A stretch of DNA of 64,000 nucleotides from Bacteroidia bacterium (lineage in GTDB: Bacteria > Bacteroidota > Bacteroidia > Bacteroidales > UBA932): contig JAUNNZ010000001.1 in NCBI GenBank assembly GCA_030537315.1, positions 62,001 to 126,000 of the forward strand, read 5' to 3'. The notes beneath the pieces are model-generated. The model was not told the origin of the DNA. It searched no databases and saw nothing but the letters and a program-made list of their open reading frames with translations. Position numbers and translations under genes: made by a program. Shown one piece after another: positions 51,644 through 60,561 of the stretch (positions are counted from its first letter, which is position 1; each line of letters begins with the position of its first letter).

Positions 51644-52969
51644 TTACAACGTGTCCTGCTTCAGCTTTTCAAGGTAATCATTGATCCGCTTCAGCTGGCG
51701 CGGAATGAATATATGCTGCGGGCAGCGCTTTGCGCATCGCCCGCAGGATATGCAGTGGTCCGCCTGACGTATGGTCGGGATGGCCTTGTCATATGCTGCA
51801 AGGTATTTCCTGCGTGCTCTGGCATAGTGCTCCTGTTCCTTGCTTGTCACATATGTTCCCGCATTCACCTCCCTGTTGTAGAACTTGAAGATGCCCGGAA
51901 TGTCGATTCCGTACGGGCAAGGCATACAGTACTGGCAACCGGTACACTCAATGATAGGATACTTCATTATTTTCTCGCCTATGCCCTTGAGGAACTCCAG
52001 TTCCTCCTCGGTGCAAGGTTTGAAATCACAGAATGTCCTGATGTTGTCCTCGAGATGCTGCATTTCGGACATACCGCTGAGGACGACCGCAATTCTCGGA
52101 TAGGAACCGACGAAACGGAAACCCCAGGATGCTATGGTGGCCTGCGGGTCGCGTGACTTCAACTCATCCGAAATAGCCGCCGGAACGTTGGCGAGGCGGC
52201 CGCCGAGGATAGGCTCCATAATGATGATCGGAATCTCGCGCTTGTCAAGCTCGTTGTAGAGGAACTCGGCGTCACGGTTCCAGTCTACGTAATTCATCTG
52301 TATCTGGACGAAATCCCAATGATATTTTTCGTGGAGTTCCATCAGGCTGAGGAAGCCCTCCCTGCTGCCGTGGAAGGAGAAGCCGAGATTGCGGATACGG
52401 CCCTTGGCGCGCTCTTCCACATACATGTCGATCAGTCCTGAGAAACGGTCCTCAAAGTCCTTCCTTGAACTCAGTCCGTGCATCAGATAATAGTCGATAT
52501 AATCGGTCCTGAAGTTCTTGAAGGAATTCTTGAACATCTCCCGGCCGGCTTTCTCTGCATCCGCACCGGACAATCCCTGGGTGGAACATTTGGTCGCTAT
52601 CTTATAACTTTCTCTCGGGAAGTTTGCAAGGGCGTTTGCTGTAAGTATCTCGCTCTGTCCTTCAAGATATGCAGGAGCGGTGTCGAAATAGTTGATTCCG
52701 TGCTCCATCGCAATCGCGATCATGGAGTTCATCTTCTCCTGATTGAACACGTCATTGCCATTCTCGTCCTTGTATGAATCAAGCCTCATCGAGCCATAGC
52801 CCAGAAGGCCAATGCCCTCCTGATGCTGGGCGACTGCGCCCAGAGATGATATTTCTGCCGGCTGTGCCGGATTGGCTATATTTGATTTTCCTGCCTTTGG
52901 CGCGCAGGCGGCAAGTCCGAGGGCCGCTGAGCCCAAGCCTGCCTTTTTTATGAAATCTCTTCTATTCAT
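51644..52969 (-). CDS. Aldo/keto reductase with C-terminal ferredoxin domain, Tat-type lipoprotein
   Basis: A 441-aa protein with an aldo/keto reductase barrel ('GINYFDTAPAYLEGQSE', 'YYLMHG') and two C-terminal [4Fe-4S] motifs, 'CTGCQYCMPCP' and 'CISCGRCAKRCP'. The N-terminus has a twin-arginine motif, N-R-R-D-F-I-K-K, followed by a hydrophobic stretch and 'GLAAC', which can serve as a lipobox. This suggests export by Tat in folded form with cofactor, and anchoring as a lipoprotein. Its start overlaps the upstream polyferredoxin stop by 8 nt, which implies a redox partnership. The substrate is unknown. Confidence 0.9.
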   Translation of the reverse strand: MNRRDFIKKAGLGSAALGLAACAPKAGKSNIANPAQPAEISSLGAVAQHQEGIGLLGYGSMRLDSYKDENGNDVFNQEKMNSMIAIAMEHGINYFDTAPAYLEGQSEILTANALANFPRESYKIATKCSTQGLSGADAEKAGREMFKNSFKNFRTDYIDYYLMHGLSSRKDFEDRFSGLIDMYVEERAKGRIRNLGFSFHGSREGFLSLMELHEKYHWDFVQIQMNYVDWNRDAEFLYNELDKREIPIIIMEPILGGRLANVPAAISDELKSRDPQATIASWGFRFVGSYPRIAVVLSGMSEMQHLEDNIRTFCDFKPCTEEELEFLKGIGEKIMKYPIIECTGCQYCMPCPYGIDIPGIFKFYNREVNAGTYVTSKEQEHYARARRKYLAAYDKAIPTIRQADHCISCGRCAKRCPQHIFIPRQLKRINDYLEKLKQDTL

Positions 52970-54461
52970 GGTGTACTGCGAGTCCGTTAACTGTTATTGC
53001 ACTTATCGGGCGGCTCGGGCAAAGGAATTCGCAGGCGCCGCAGCCAATACAGATTTCCTCTGAAACGGCCGGAACCTTGCGGCCGCTTTCCTGGTCAACT
53101 ACCATACGGATGGCGCCGACCGGACAACGCGCGGCACAGTTGCCGCAGGAATCCTGGCCAAGAGCGGAAACGCAGAGGTCAAGATTGACGGAAGCGCGAC
53201 CGATATGGGTGGCGAGCTTCTGCTCGCGGGTGACCGGCTTTATGGCGCCGGACGGGCATATCTCAGAGCAGAGCGTACACTCGGGACGGCAGAAGCCGTT
53301 CTCATAGCCCATCTCCGGCTGAAGGAGGTGCTTGAGGTCGGTGGACGGGCGGAGCACGTGGTTAGGGCAGTTGCTCACGCATAGCTGGCAGGCTGTGCAG
53401 CGGGAATAGAAATTCTCCACACTTTCAGCTCCGAAAGGGACAAGACGGTCTGTTCGGGCCGGATTGGTCTTTGGAACGATATCCGCGAGTCCTCCGTCAA
53501 GATGCGCTTCCTGCGCCTTGGCGGTAATGGCCGCGCCGCCGAGAAGGGCGGCGGTCAGCATGAACTGCCTCCGGCCGTTGTCCGCACATTCCTTTGCCGG
53601 GGCGACCGAATCTTTCGCGTCCGCTTTTCCAACGCCGAAGGATATGGCGCCTTCCTTGCATCTCCTGATGCAGTCGAAACAATCGACGCAACGGCTGTAA
53701 TCTACGGTATGCGCGTCCATATCGATGCATGAAGACTTGCAGCCTCGTCCGCATCTTCCGCAAGCCACGCACTTGCTCTCATCAATCTTGATGTGCATCA
53801 GCGAATGCTTGCTGAAGAGACCAAGAAGGGTTCCGACAGGGCATATGGTATTGCAGTAGGCACGTCCCCAAAGCCACGCGCAAACCGTTATGGCCACGAA
53901 GGTGACGGCCGCGGCAACGATAAGGGCGGGAGCAAGTGACTCTCCGCCGCCGAGTCCCACTGCCGTGCGGACCATCCTGCCGTATGCACTGTAAGGTGCA
54001 ATCATGGCCACGACGACCTGAAGGCCTGCAACGATGGCTGCTATGGTGAGGACAAGCACCGTATATCGCACCCACTTGTGTTCCTTGCTGAATTCGAAAT
54101 GCTTGACTTCCTTTTTGAGTGTGGAAGGCTTTTCCACATCCTTGCCGGCCTTCCTGGCTGCGGCATAGCGGCGAAGCCTGCGCTCATTGATCTTGTGCAG
54201 GAGAAGACCCCCCTGTCTGCGAATCCAGATCACAAAGTCCTGAAATACGCCCATAGGGCATATGACAGAGCAGTAAATTCGACCGAAGAGAACGGTCAGG
54301 AGAAGGATGCCGACTATTACGGCAAAATTAAGAGCAAGGCAGGATGGAAGGAACTGGAGCTTTGCCATCCATCCCCACCATCTGGCTCCGATGCCTGCGA
54401 GGAGCAGTGTGATCCCCGTAAAGAACAGCACGGCCAGAATGATTCTGATTTTTCGTAACAT
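52962..54461 (-). CDS. NapH/NapG-like polyferredoxin membrane protein
   Basis: A 499-aa iron-sulfur protein. The N-terminal half has about four to five membrane helices with two NapH/CcoG-like motifs, 'GRIYCSVICPMGVFQD' and 'GRAYCNTICPVG', then 'CVACGRCGRGC' and 'CVDCFDCIRRC'. A twin-arginine motif with a hydrophobic run (Arg297-Arg298, 'GRRQFMLTAALLGGAA') leads to a NapG-like half with 'CTACQLCVSNC', 'CTLCSEIC', 'CGNCAARC' and 'CIGCGACEFLC'. That makes about six [4Fe-4S] clusters. I start at ATG 54461 (MLRKIRI); 43 further upstream codons do not look like protein. It probably carries electrons from the quinone pool across the membrane to the aldo/keto reductase. Confidence 0.88.
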   Translation of the reverse strand: MLRKIRIILAVLFFTGITLLLAGIGARWWGWMAKLQFLPSCLALNFAVIVGILLLTVLFGRIYCSVICPMGVFQDFVIWIRRQGGLLLHKINERRLRRYAAARKAGKDVEKPSTLKKEVKHFEFSKEHKWVRYTVLVLTIAAIVAGLQVVVAMIAPYSAYGRMVRTAVGLGGGESLAPALIVAAAVTFVAITVCAWLWGRAYCNTICPVGTLLGLFSKHSLMHIKIDESKCVACGRCGRGCKSSCIDMDAHTVDYSRCVDCFDCIRRCKEGAISFGVGKADAKDSVAPAKECADNGRRQFMLTAALLGGAAITAKAQEAHLDGGLADIVPKTNPARTDRLVPFGAESVENFYSRCTACQLCVSNCPNHVLRPSTDLKHLLQPEMGYENGFCRPECTLCSEICPSGAIKPVTREQKLATHIGRASVNLDLCVSALGQDSCGNCAARCPVGAIRMVVDQESGRKVPAVSEEICIGCGACEFLCPSRPISAITVNGLAVHHE

Positions 54462-54493
54462 ATTATCAGTTTGATTGACGGTTCTTATGACTT

Positions 54494-55435
54494 TTACCTG
54501 AATTTCTTGTCCTCTTCCAACATCCCCAGGTATGAATTGTAACGTTCTGCACTGATCTCCCCCCCATCGACGGCCGCCTTGACGGCACAACCGGGCTCAT
54601 GAGTGTGCGTGCACGGCGCGAAGCGGCAGTTGTCGGCGACACGCAGCATTTCAGGGAAGTATTTACCTATCTCCTCTTTCTCCAGGTCCACGAGACCGAA
54701 CCCCCTGAGGCCCGGTGTATCGATGATAAAGCCGCCTGAAGACAGCCTGTACATCTCGTATAAGGATGTGGTATGTTTGCCCTGCAGATGCGCTTCGGAT
54801 ATCCTGCCCACCTTCGGGTCAAGCGAAGGGTCAAGCGCGCGGACGATGCTTGACTTGCCCACTCCGGATTCTCCGGAGATGAGGTTCACCCTGCCTTCGC
54901 AGAGTTTGCGGAGCTCATCAATGCCTTCGCCCGTGCGGGCGGAAGTCTCGATGACATTATACCCGGCGCCACCATAGATGCGCTTGAAATCCTCAACCGC
55001 TTCCGGCGCCTCCGCCCTGTACATGTCCACCTTGTTCAGTGCTATGACGACCGGCACCTTGTACACCTCGCAGGTTACGAGAATCCTGTCGAGGAAAGGG
55101 AGCTTGATCTCAGGGAAATACAGGCTGACAGCGAGTATCGCCTGGTCCACGTTGGCGGCGATCACGTGTGCCTGACGGCTGAGATTCGTGGATTTTCTGA
55201 TAAGGTAGTTCTCCCTCGGAAAGATTTCGGTAATTACGGCAGGATTCGTCTCGGTAGCCTCGGATGAGTCCATCTCATAGCGGACCTTGTCCCCCACGGC
55301 GACGGGATTCGTCGCAGAGCTGTGCGCAAGGCGCACCTTTCCGCGGAGCACGGCCGGAAAAAGCCGCCATTCCGGCAGTTCGCTCAGGAGATAATGGCTG
55401 CCTGCATTCTTTACTACCGTTGCCGTCCCAGTCAT
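54494..55435 (-). CDS. rsgA: Ribosome small subunit-dependent GTPase A
   Basis: RsgA is a circularly permuted GTPase in late 30S maturation. An N-terminal OB-fold is followed by the permuted GTPase order: G4 'ALNKVD', G5 'TSARTGEG', G1 'SGESGVGKSS', G3 'DTPGLRGFG'. The C-terminal zinc knuckle uses Cys/His in 'CRFAPCTHTHEPGC'. The 313-aa length is normal. It begins 3 nt after the polyprenyl synthetase stop. Confidence 0.96.
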   Translation of the reverse strand: MTGTATVVKNAGSHYLLSELPEWRLFPAVLRGKVRLAHSSATNPVAVGDKVRYEMDSSEATETNPAVITEIFPRENYLIRKSTNLSRQAHVIAANVDQAILAVSLYFPEIKLPFLDRILVTCEVYKVPVVIALNKVDMYRAEAPEAVEDFKRIYGGAGYNVIETSARTGEGIDELRKLCEGRVNLISGESGVGKSSIVRALDPSLDPKVGRISEAHLQGKHTTSLYEMYRLSSGGFIIDTPGLRGFGLVDLEKEEIGKYFPEMLRVADNCRFAPCTHTHEPGCAVKAAVDGGEISAERYNSYLGMLEEDKKFR

Positions 55436-55438
55436 AGA

Positions 55439-56419
55439 CTATTTTGCACGGCCGACAAGCGTGTCGGCAAATTCTTTCAAGGCAGCAAGCTGATATGCGT
55501 CCAGTCCTATGCCGGACACTGCATCAAGGGCCCTGTCGGTGAAACGCACGATTTCAGCGCGGGCGTCATCCGCAACTCCGAGTTCGTCGTAAAGGTTCTT
55601 GACAGTTGCAATCTTGGCTGTCATCTCCTCCGGGGTTTCCGCCTTTGATTCAAATGCCTCCAGAAATCCCTCCTTATCCGCCGTCTTTTCAAGCGCACGG
55701 ACTGTGAGCCAGCTCTTCTTTGCGTTGATGATATCGCCGCCTATAGGCTTTCCAAACACCTTTTCGTCGCCATATGCGTCAAGATAGTCATCTGCAATCT
55801 GGAACGCCATCCCAAGTTCGTAGCCGTAGTTGTAAATGGCCGCGCAGATCTCCTCGGACGCATTCGCGACGATGGCGCCAATCTTTGCCGAGCATGCTAT
55901 GAGAACCGCTGTCTTGAGGCCGATCATCTTGTTGTAATCAGCCATCGGAACGGACTTCTCGGACTCGAAGTCCATATCGTACTGCTGTCCTTCGCAGACT
56001 TCGGCCGCCGTTGCCGAGAACACCTGCATCACCTCGCTGTGACGTTTTGACGGAGCTTTTGAAATGCGCTTGTACGAATCTATCAGCATCACGTCTCCCG
56101 ACAGGATAGCGTGGTCCTCGGACCACTTTTTCCAAACGGTAGGCATACCACGACGGAGCGGAGACCTGTCCATGATGTCATCGTGGATGAGGGTGAAAGT
56201 ATGGAAAACCTCCAAGGCTTCGCATGGAGACAGAATGGTGTCGTCAATCTTATCACTGAAGAGAGAATAGGTCAGAAGACACACCTTCGGACGGATGCGC
56301 TTGCCACCTATCTCTATCATATATCTCAGCGGGTCATACAGACCCGACGGTTCCCTGTCAAACTCAATCTGCTCGAAGAGCCTGTCTATGATTCCGTTAT
56401 TTTGTTCTCTGTCATACAT
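55439..56419 (-). CDS. Polyprenyl diphosphate synthase
   Basis: A 326-aa trans-prenyltransferase that extends allylic diphosphates with IPP. The two Asp-rich motifs are 'LIHDDIMDRSPLRRG' (first, DDxxD) and 'QIADDYLDAYGD' (second). 'GGKRIRP' is the N-terminal signature. Product chain length cannot be read with certainty; candidates are the geranylgeranyl to octaprenyl range, serving quinones or lipid carriers. I use ATG 56419 (MYDREQN); an upstream TTG lies in the promoter element. rsgA follows in the same unit. Confidence 0.92.
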   Translation of the reverse strand: MYDREQNNGIIDRLFEQIEFDREPSGLYDPLRYMIEIGGKRIRPKVCLLTYSLFSDKIDDTILSPCEALEVFHTFTLIHDDIMDRSPLRRGMPTVWKKWSEDHAILSGDVMLIDSYKRISKAPSKRHSEVMQVFSATAAEVCEGQQYDMDFESEKSVPMADYNKMIGLKTAVLIACSAKIGAIVANASEEICAAIYNYGYELGMAFQIADDYLDAYGDEKVFGKPIGGDIINAKKSWLTVRALEKTADKEGFLEAFESKAETPEEMTAKIATVKNLYDELGVADDARAEIVRFTDRALDAVSGIGLDAYQLAALKEFADTLVGRAK

Positions 56420-56425
56420 ATCATA

Positions 56426-56433
56426 CAAATATA
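56426..56433 (-). promoter_or_regulatory. Promoter -7 element for the polyprenyl synthase
   Basis: TATATTTG on the minus strand, 6 nt before the ATG at 56419. Confidence 0.5.
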
Positions 56434-56462
56434 GTAATTTTCAGCGTATCACGTGGAATTTG

Positions 56463-56470
56463 TATCTTTG
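56463..56470 (+). promoter_or_regulatory. Promoter -7 element for the U32 peptidase gene
   Basis: TATCTTTG, an exact TAnnTTTG match, 9 nt before the ATG at 56480. Confidence 0.55.
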
Positions 56471-56479
56471 CATATCATT

Positions 56480-57736
56480 ATGGATAAGAAAGAACTGGAA
56501 ATAATGGCCCCTGCGGGCAATTTCGAATGTCTGCACGCAGCAATTCAAGGCGGAGCCGACTCTGTATATTTCGGAGTGGGCCGCCTGAACATGCGGTCCC
56601 ACTCGGCAAACAACTTCGGTCCCGAGGACCTCGCAGAAGTCACACGCATATGCCGGGAGGCCGGTGTCAAGAGTTACCTCACGCTGAACATCGTGCTGTA
56701 CCAGAACGACCTGGCCGCGATGCGCGAGGCACTTGATGCCGCAAAGGCGGCCGGCGTGGACGCCATCATCGCCTCAGACATGGCCGCCATACAATATTGC
56801 CGCCAGATTGGACTGGAGGTGCACATCTCCACCCAGCTGTCAATATCGAACGTGGAATCGCTGCGCTTCTATGCGCAGTTCGCCGACGTTGTCGTGCTCG
56901 CCCGCGAGCTCACACTTGACCAGGTCAGGGAAATCCACGAAGTGATTCTCCGCGACAACATCTGCGGCCCTTCCGGCAAGCCGGTCCGCATCGAGATGTT
57001 CGCCCACGGCGCGCTCTGCATGGCCATTTCAGGCAAATGCTATCTCTCACTACACGCCTACGGCGCTTCCGCCAACCGGGGAGAATGCTTCCAGGTCTGC
57101 CGCCGCGGCTACGAAGTGACTGATCTGGACACCGGCAGGCAGCTGCTCATCGACAACAAATACATAATGTCGCCGAAGGACCTCTGCACCATAGAGTTCA
57201 TGGACAGGATCATCGAGTCCGGCGTGAAGGTGTTCAAGATCGAGGGACGCGCACGCTCGGCGGAATACGTCAAGCGCTGTACGCAGTGCTACCGCGAAGC
57301 GGCCGACGCCGTCTGCGACGGCACATACACCCGTGAAATGGGTACGGGCCTCAAGGCGCGTCTTGCCGAAGTGTTCAACCGAGGCTTCTGGGACGGCTAC
57401 TATATGGGCGCATACCTCGGGCAGTGGAGCGACGTTTACGGTTCGCAGTCAACGCTCAGGAAGGTCTATGTCGGCAAGGTTACAAACTGGTTCGACAGGA
57501 TAGGTGTGGCGGAAATAACAGTTGAGTCGGCGGCACTAGACGCCGGCGACAAGGTGATGGCGGTCGGCGCCACCACGGGTGTGGTGGAATTTGCCGCAGA
57601 CGACATCCGCGTCAATCTCAAGACGGTATCGGTCGCCGACAAGGGTGCCCGATGCTCAGTGGCGGTCGACCCATCGATATGCCCCGACGGAAGACTCCGC
57701 CGCGGCGACAAGATTTATAAAATGGTCAAGGCATGA
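56480..57736 (+). CDS. U32 family peptidase, TrhP/YegQ-like
   Basis: A 418-aa protein of peptidase family U32. The signature 'EMFAHGALCMAISGKCYLS' is clear, with further conserved cysteines ('NRGECFQVCRRGYEV') that may bind an iron-sulfur cluster or zinc. Related proteins (TrhP) hydroxylate tRNA uridine 34 using prephenate, so a tRNA modification role is more likely than proteolysis. I begin at ATG 56480 (MDKKELE); the nine upstream codons overlap the promoter. rdgB follows with an ATGA overlap. Confidence 0.92.
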   Translation: MDKKELEIMAPAGNFECLHAAIQGGADSVYFGVGRLNMRSHSANNFGPEDLAEVTRICREAGVKSYLTLNIVLYQNDLAAMREALDAAKAAGVDAIIASDMAAIQYCRQIGLEVHISTQLSISNVESLRFYAQFADVVVLARELTLDQVREIHEVILRDNICGPSGKPVRIEMFAHGALCMAISGKCYLSLHAYGASANRGECFQVCRRGYEVTDLDTGRQLLIDNKYIMSPKDLCTIEFMDRIIESGVKVFKIEGRARSAEYVKRCTQCYREAADAVCDGTYTREMGTGLKARLAEVFNRGFWDGYYMGAYLGQWSDVYGSQSTLRKVYVGKVTNWFDRIGVAEITVESAALDAGDKVMAVGATTGVVEFAADDIRVNLKTVSVADKGARCSVAVDPSICPDGRLRRGDKIYKMVKA

Positions 57737-58365
57737 AAATAGTATTCGCGACAGGGAACAAGGGAAAGTTCAAGGAGGCTCAGGAAATACTGGGCCCGGG
57801 ATATGAACTGCTGTGTCCGGCCGACCTGGGCATCACCGACGATATAGAGGAAAACGGTACTACGCTAAAGGAGAATTCCATCATCAAGGCGCGCTACATT
57901 CACGAAAAGACGGGGCTCGACTGCTTCGCCGATGACACGGGGCTCGAAGTCGACGCCCTGGGCGGCCTTCCCGGCATACACGCCGCCCGCTTCGCTGAAA
58001 TAATGGGCCACGAAGGCGCATCCCACGATTTCCAGGCCAACCGCGACGTCCTGCTCTCAGAGCTTGCGAAGCATCCCGGCGAGCCGCGCACGGCACGGTT
58101 CCGCTGCGTGGTGACCCTGATCCTGGATGACAAGGAATATTATTTTGACGGATGTCTTGAAGGAATGATTTCAGAGAAAGAGTCCGGCACACGGGGATTC
58201 GGCTATGACCCTGTGTTCATTGCCGACGAGTTCCCTGACAAGACCCTCGCGGAGATACGCATCGAGGATAAGGATGCGATTTCGCACAGGGGCAAATCTT
58301 TGCGGGCTATGGCAGAATTCCTTCAAAATCAATATATTTGTGTAAATGAAGAGAAAAAAGAATAA
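57733..58365 (+). CDS. rdgB: Non-canonical purine NTP pyrophosphatase
   Basis: RdgB (HAM1 family) removes dITP and XTP from the nucleotide pool. The N-terminal 'FATGNKGKFKEAQEIL' is the family signature; 'DDTGLEVDALGGLPGIHAAR' and 'GFGYDPVF' follow. The 210-aa length is typical with a short charged tail. The ATG overlaps the U32 stop, and the last 20 nt overlap the rnr start. A -7 element for rnr lies within its last codons. Confidence 0.96.
   Translation: MKIVFATGNKGKFKEAQEILGPGYELLCPADLGITDDIEENGTTLKENSIIKARYIHEKTGLDCFADDTGLEVDALGGLPGIHAARFAEIMGHEGASHDFQANRDVLLSELAKHPGEPRTARFRCVVTLILDDKEYYFDGCLEGMISEKESGTRGFGYDPVFIADEFPDKTLAEIRIEDKDAISHRGKSLRAMAEFLQNQYICVNEEKKE
58333..58340 (+). promoter_or_regulatory. 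Promoter -7 element for rnr inside rdgB
   Basis: TATATTTG inside the 3' end of rdgB, 5 nt before the rnr ATG. It could provide separate transcription of rnr. Confidence 0.4.
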
Positions 58366-60352
58366 CGGTGCGCCGCACGGCAGGCGCAAGAACACCGGGA
58401 AAAAGATATTTCCACAGTACGTCGGCCGCGTGCAGATGACGCGCGAGGGCTTCATCTTCGTGATCATAGAAGGTCAGGACGACGACGTCTTCGTGAAGGC
58501 GTCCAAGACCCGCCGCGCCCTTGACGGTGACACCGTACGGGTCGCCGTCACCCGCGAGAAATCGAAGGACAAGCGCCGCGAAGGCGAGGTCGTCGAGATA
58601 GTCGAGCGCTCGAAAAAACAGTTCGTCGGCATCTTCCACACCGTAGGTGCACAGGCATGGGTGCTTATGCAGAGCAAATTCATGCCTTACGACATCCAGG
58701 TTGACGCAGAGGCCGCTTCCGCCATGGGAGCAAAGGCCGGGATGAAGGTGTCCGCCATCGTCGAAGGATGGGAACGCGGTGACGTCAACCCGCACGGACG
58801 CATCGTTGACGTCCTTGGAGAACCGGGGGCCAACGATACCGAGATGCACGCCATACTGGCGGAATTCAACCTCCCTTACAGATTCGAGAAGGAGGTTGAG
58901 GACGCGGCAGACCTGATTTCCGAGGAAATCACTGCCGAGGATATGAAGGGCCGCAAGGATTTCCGCGACACGTTCACATTCACCATCGACCCTGCCGACG
59001 CCAAGGACTTCGATGACGCACTGTCATTCAAGGCCCTGCCTAACGGTAACTTCGAGGTGGGCGTACACATCGCAGACGTGTCCCACTACGTAAAGCCCGG
59101 CTCGGCCGTGGACAAGGAAGCGCGCGAGCGCGGAACGTCCGTCTATCTCGTGGACCGTACCGTGCCTATGCTCCCGGAGAAGCTCTGCAACAAGCTCTGC
59201 TCCCTCCGTCCGGACGAAGACAAGCTTACATTCTCCGCCGTCTTTGAGATGACGCCTAAGGCGGAGATCAAATCACGCTGGATCGGCCGTACAGCCATCC
59301 GCTCCAATTTCCGTCTGGACTACGACCAGGCGCAGGAAATAATCGAAGCCGAGCGACAGCCTGTGGCACAAATCGAGGTTGCCGTCAAGACCCTCAACAC
59401 CTTGGCAGGTATTCTCAAGGCCAATGAATCAAAGGCCGGCGCAATCAACTTCGACCGTCCTGAGATGAAGGTCGAGGTCGATGAAAACGGCAAGCCGCTT
59501 CGCGTATACCAGAAAATCTCCAAGGAAGCCAACTGGCTTATCGAGGAGTTCATGCTCCTCGCAAACCGCACGGTAGCCGAGTTCGTGGCCACCGGCGGCC
59601 AGATGAACGGGGTTGTCCAGAGGAACGCCAAGACATTTGTCTATCGCGTCCACGGAGAACCGAACGAACTGAAACTGGAAGGTCTCCGCACCTTCGCCAA
59701 AGGCTTCGGCTACAGGCTCGGTGACGAGCTTTCAGGGCGCGGCGCCGCGCATACCCTCAACGGCCTGCTGGAGCAGGCTAAGGGTAAGCCGGAATTCGAC
59801 GCGTTCGAGAACCTCGCGCTGCGCGCTATGGCGAAGGCCTGCTACAGCACCGAGAATATCGGACATTACGGGCTCGCATTCAAGTTCTACACACATTTCA
59901 CCTCACCTATCAGGCGTTACCCTGACCTTATGGTACATCGCCTGCTGGCGCTATATCTCGCGAATGCGGAGAGCCAGAAAAGGGAGAAATACGAAGAGGA
60001 GTGCAAGCACGCATCCGACCGCGAGCTCGTGGCCGCCGACGCAGAGCGCACTTCCGTAAAATACAAGCTTGTAGAATTCATGCAGGACAAGGTCGGGCAG
60101 GAATTCGAGGGCTCCGTTTCGGGCATCACGGAATGGGGCATGTACGTCGAGATCGACGAGACCCATATCGAGGGTATGGTCCCTCTGCGTGAGATACGCT
60201 CCGATTTCTTCGAATTCGACGAAGAGCACTACAGGCTCGTGGGCAAACGCACCCACAAGGTTTACAAGTTGGGCGACCGCGCCAGGATCAAGGTCAAGCA
60301 GGCCAACCTGGAAATGCGCCAGCTCGATTATGAATTGATAGAAACCCTTTAA
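58346..60352 (+). CDS. rnr: Ribonuclease R, lacking the N-terminal HTH
   Basis: RNase R is a 3'-to-5' processive exoribonuclease able to degrade structured RNA. The order is a basic N-terminal tail, cold-shock domains, the RNB catalytic domain with 'TIDPADAKDFDDALSF' (metal-binding Asp residues), 'FTSPIRRYPDLMVHR', and a C-terminal S1 domain ('FEGSVSGITEWGMYVEI'). At 668 aa it is shorter than typical RNase R of Bacteroides (about 720), because the N-terminal helix-turn-helix is replaced by a Lys/Arg-rich stretch of about 20 residues. A -7 element lies 5 nt before the ATG. Confidence 0.95.
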   Translation: MKRKKNNGAPHGRRKNTGKKIFPQYVGRVQMTREGFIFVIIEGQDDDVFVKASKTRRALDGDTVRVAVTREKSKDKRREGEVVEIVERSKKQFVGIFHTVGAQAWVLMQSKFMPYDIQVDAEAASAMGAKAGMKVSAIVEGWERGDVNPHGRIVDVLGEPGANDTEMHAILAEFNLPYRFEKEVEDAADLISEEITAEDMKGRKDFRDTFTFTIDPADAKDFDDALSFKALPNGNFEVGVHIADVSHYVKPGSAVDKEARERGTSVYLVDRTVPMLPEKLCNKLCSLRPDEDKLTFSAVFEMTPKAEIKSRWIGRTAIRSNFRLDYDQAQEIIEAERQPVAQIEVAVKTLNTLAGILKANESKAGAINFDRPEMKVEVDENGKPLRVYQKISKEANWLIEEFMLLANRTVAEFVATGGQMNGVVQRNAKTFVYRVHGEPNELKLEGLRTFAKGFGYRLGDELSGRGAAHTLNGLLEQAKGKPEFDAFENLALRAMAKACYSTENIGHYGLAFKFYTHFTSPIRRYPDLMVHRLLALYLANAESQKREKYEEECKHASDRELVAADAERTSVKYKLVEFMQDKVGQEFEGSVSGITEWGMYVEIDETHIEGMVPLREIRSDFFEFDEEHYRLVGKRTHKVYKLGDRARIKVKQANLEMRQLDYELIETL

Positions 60353-60363
60353 TACTTACGATT

Positions 60364-60561
60364 ATGGCAAATGGTGGATCATTCTTCAGCTTTGTCTCCG
60401 GTATGGTGGCAGGTGCTGCAATCGCTATCCTTACCTGCACTGAAAGAGGTCACGAATTCATGCGTGACATGGAAAAGAAGTGCTCCAAGTTCCGCGATTC
60501 AGTAAAGAAGGACTTCGACGACGTCGAAGACGATTTCATGAACGAAGAGGAGGAAGCATAA
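60364..60561 (+). CDS. YtxH-like small membrane protein
   Basis: A 65-aa protein with a glycine-rich hydrophobic helix ('FVSGMVAGAAIAIL', residues about 8-24) and a charged tail ending in acidic residues (DDVEDDFMNEEEEA). This is the YtxH/gas-vesicle-like pattern linked with envelope stress in other bacteria. It shares one base with the next start (TAATG). Confidence 0.75.
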   Translation: MANGGSFFSFVSGMVAGAAIAILTCTERGHEFMRDMEKKCSKFRDSVKKDFDDVEDDFMNEEEEA

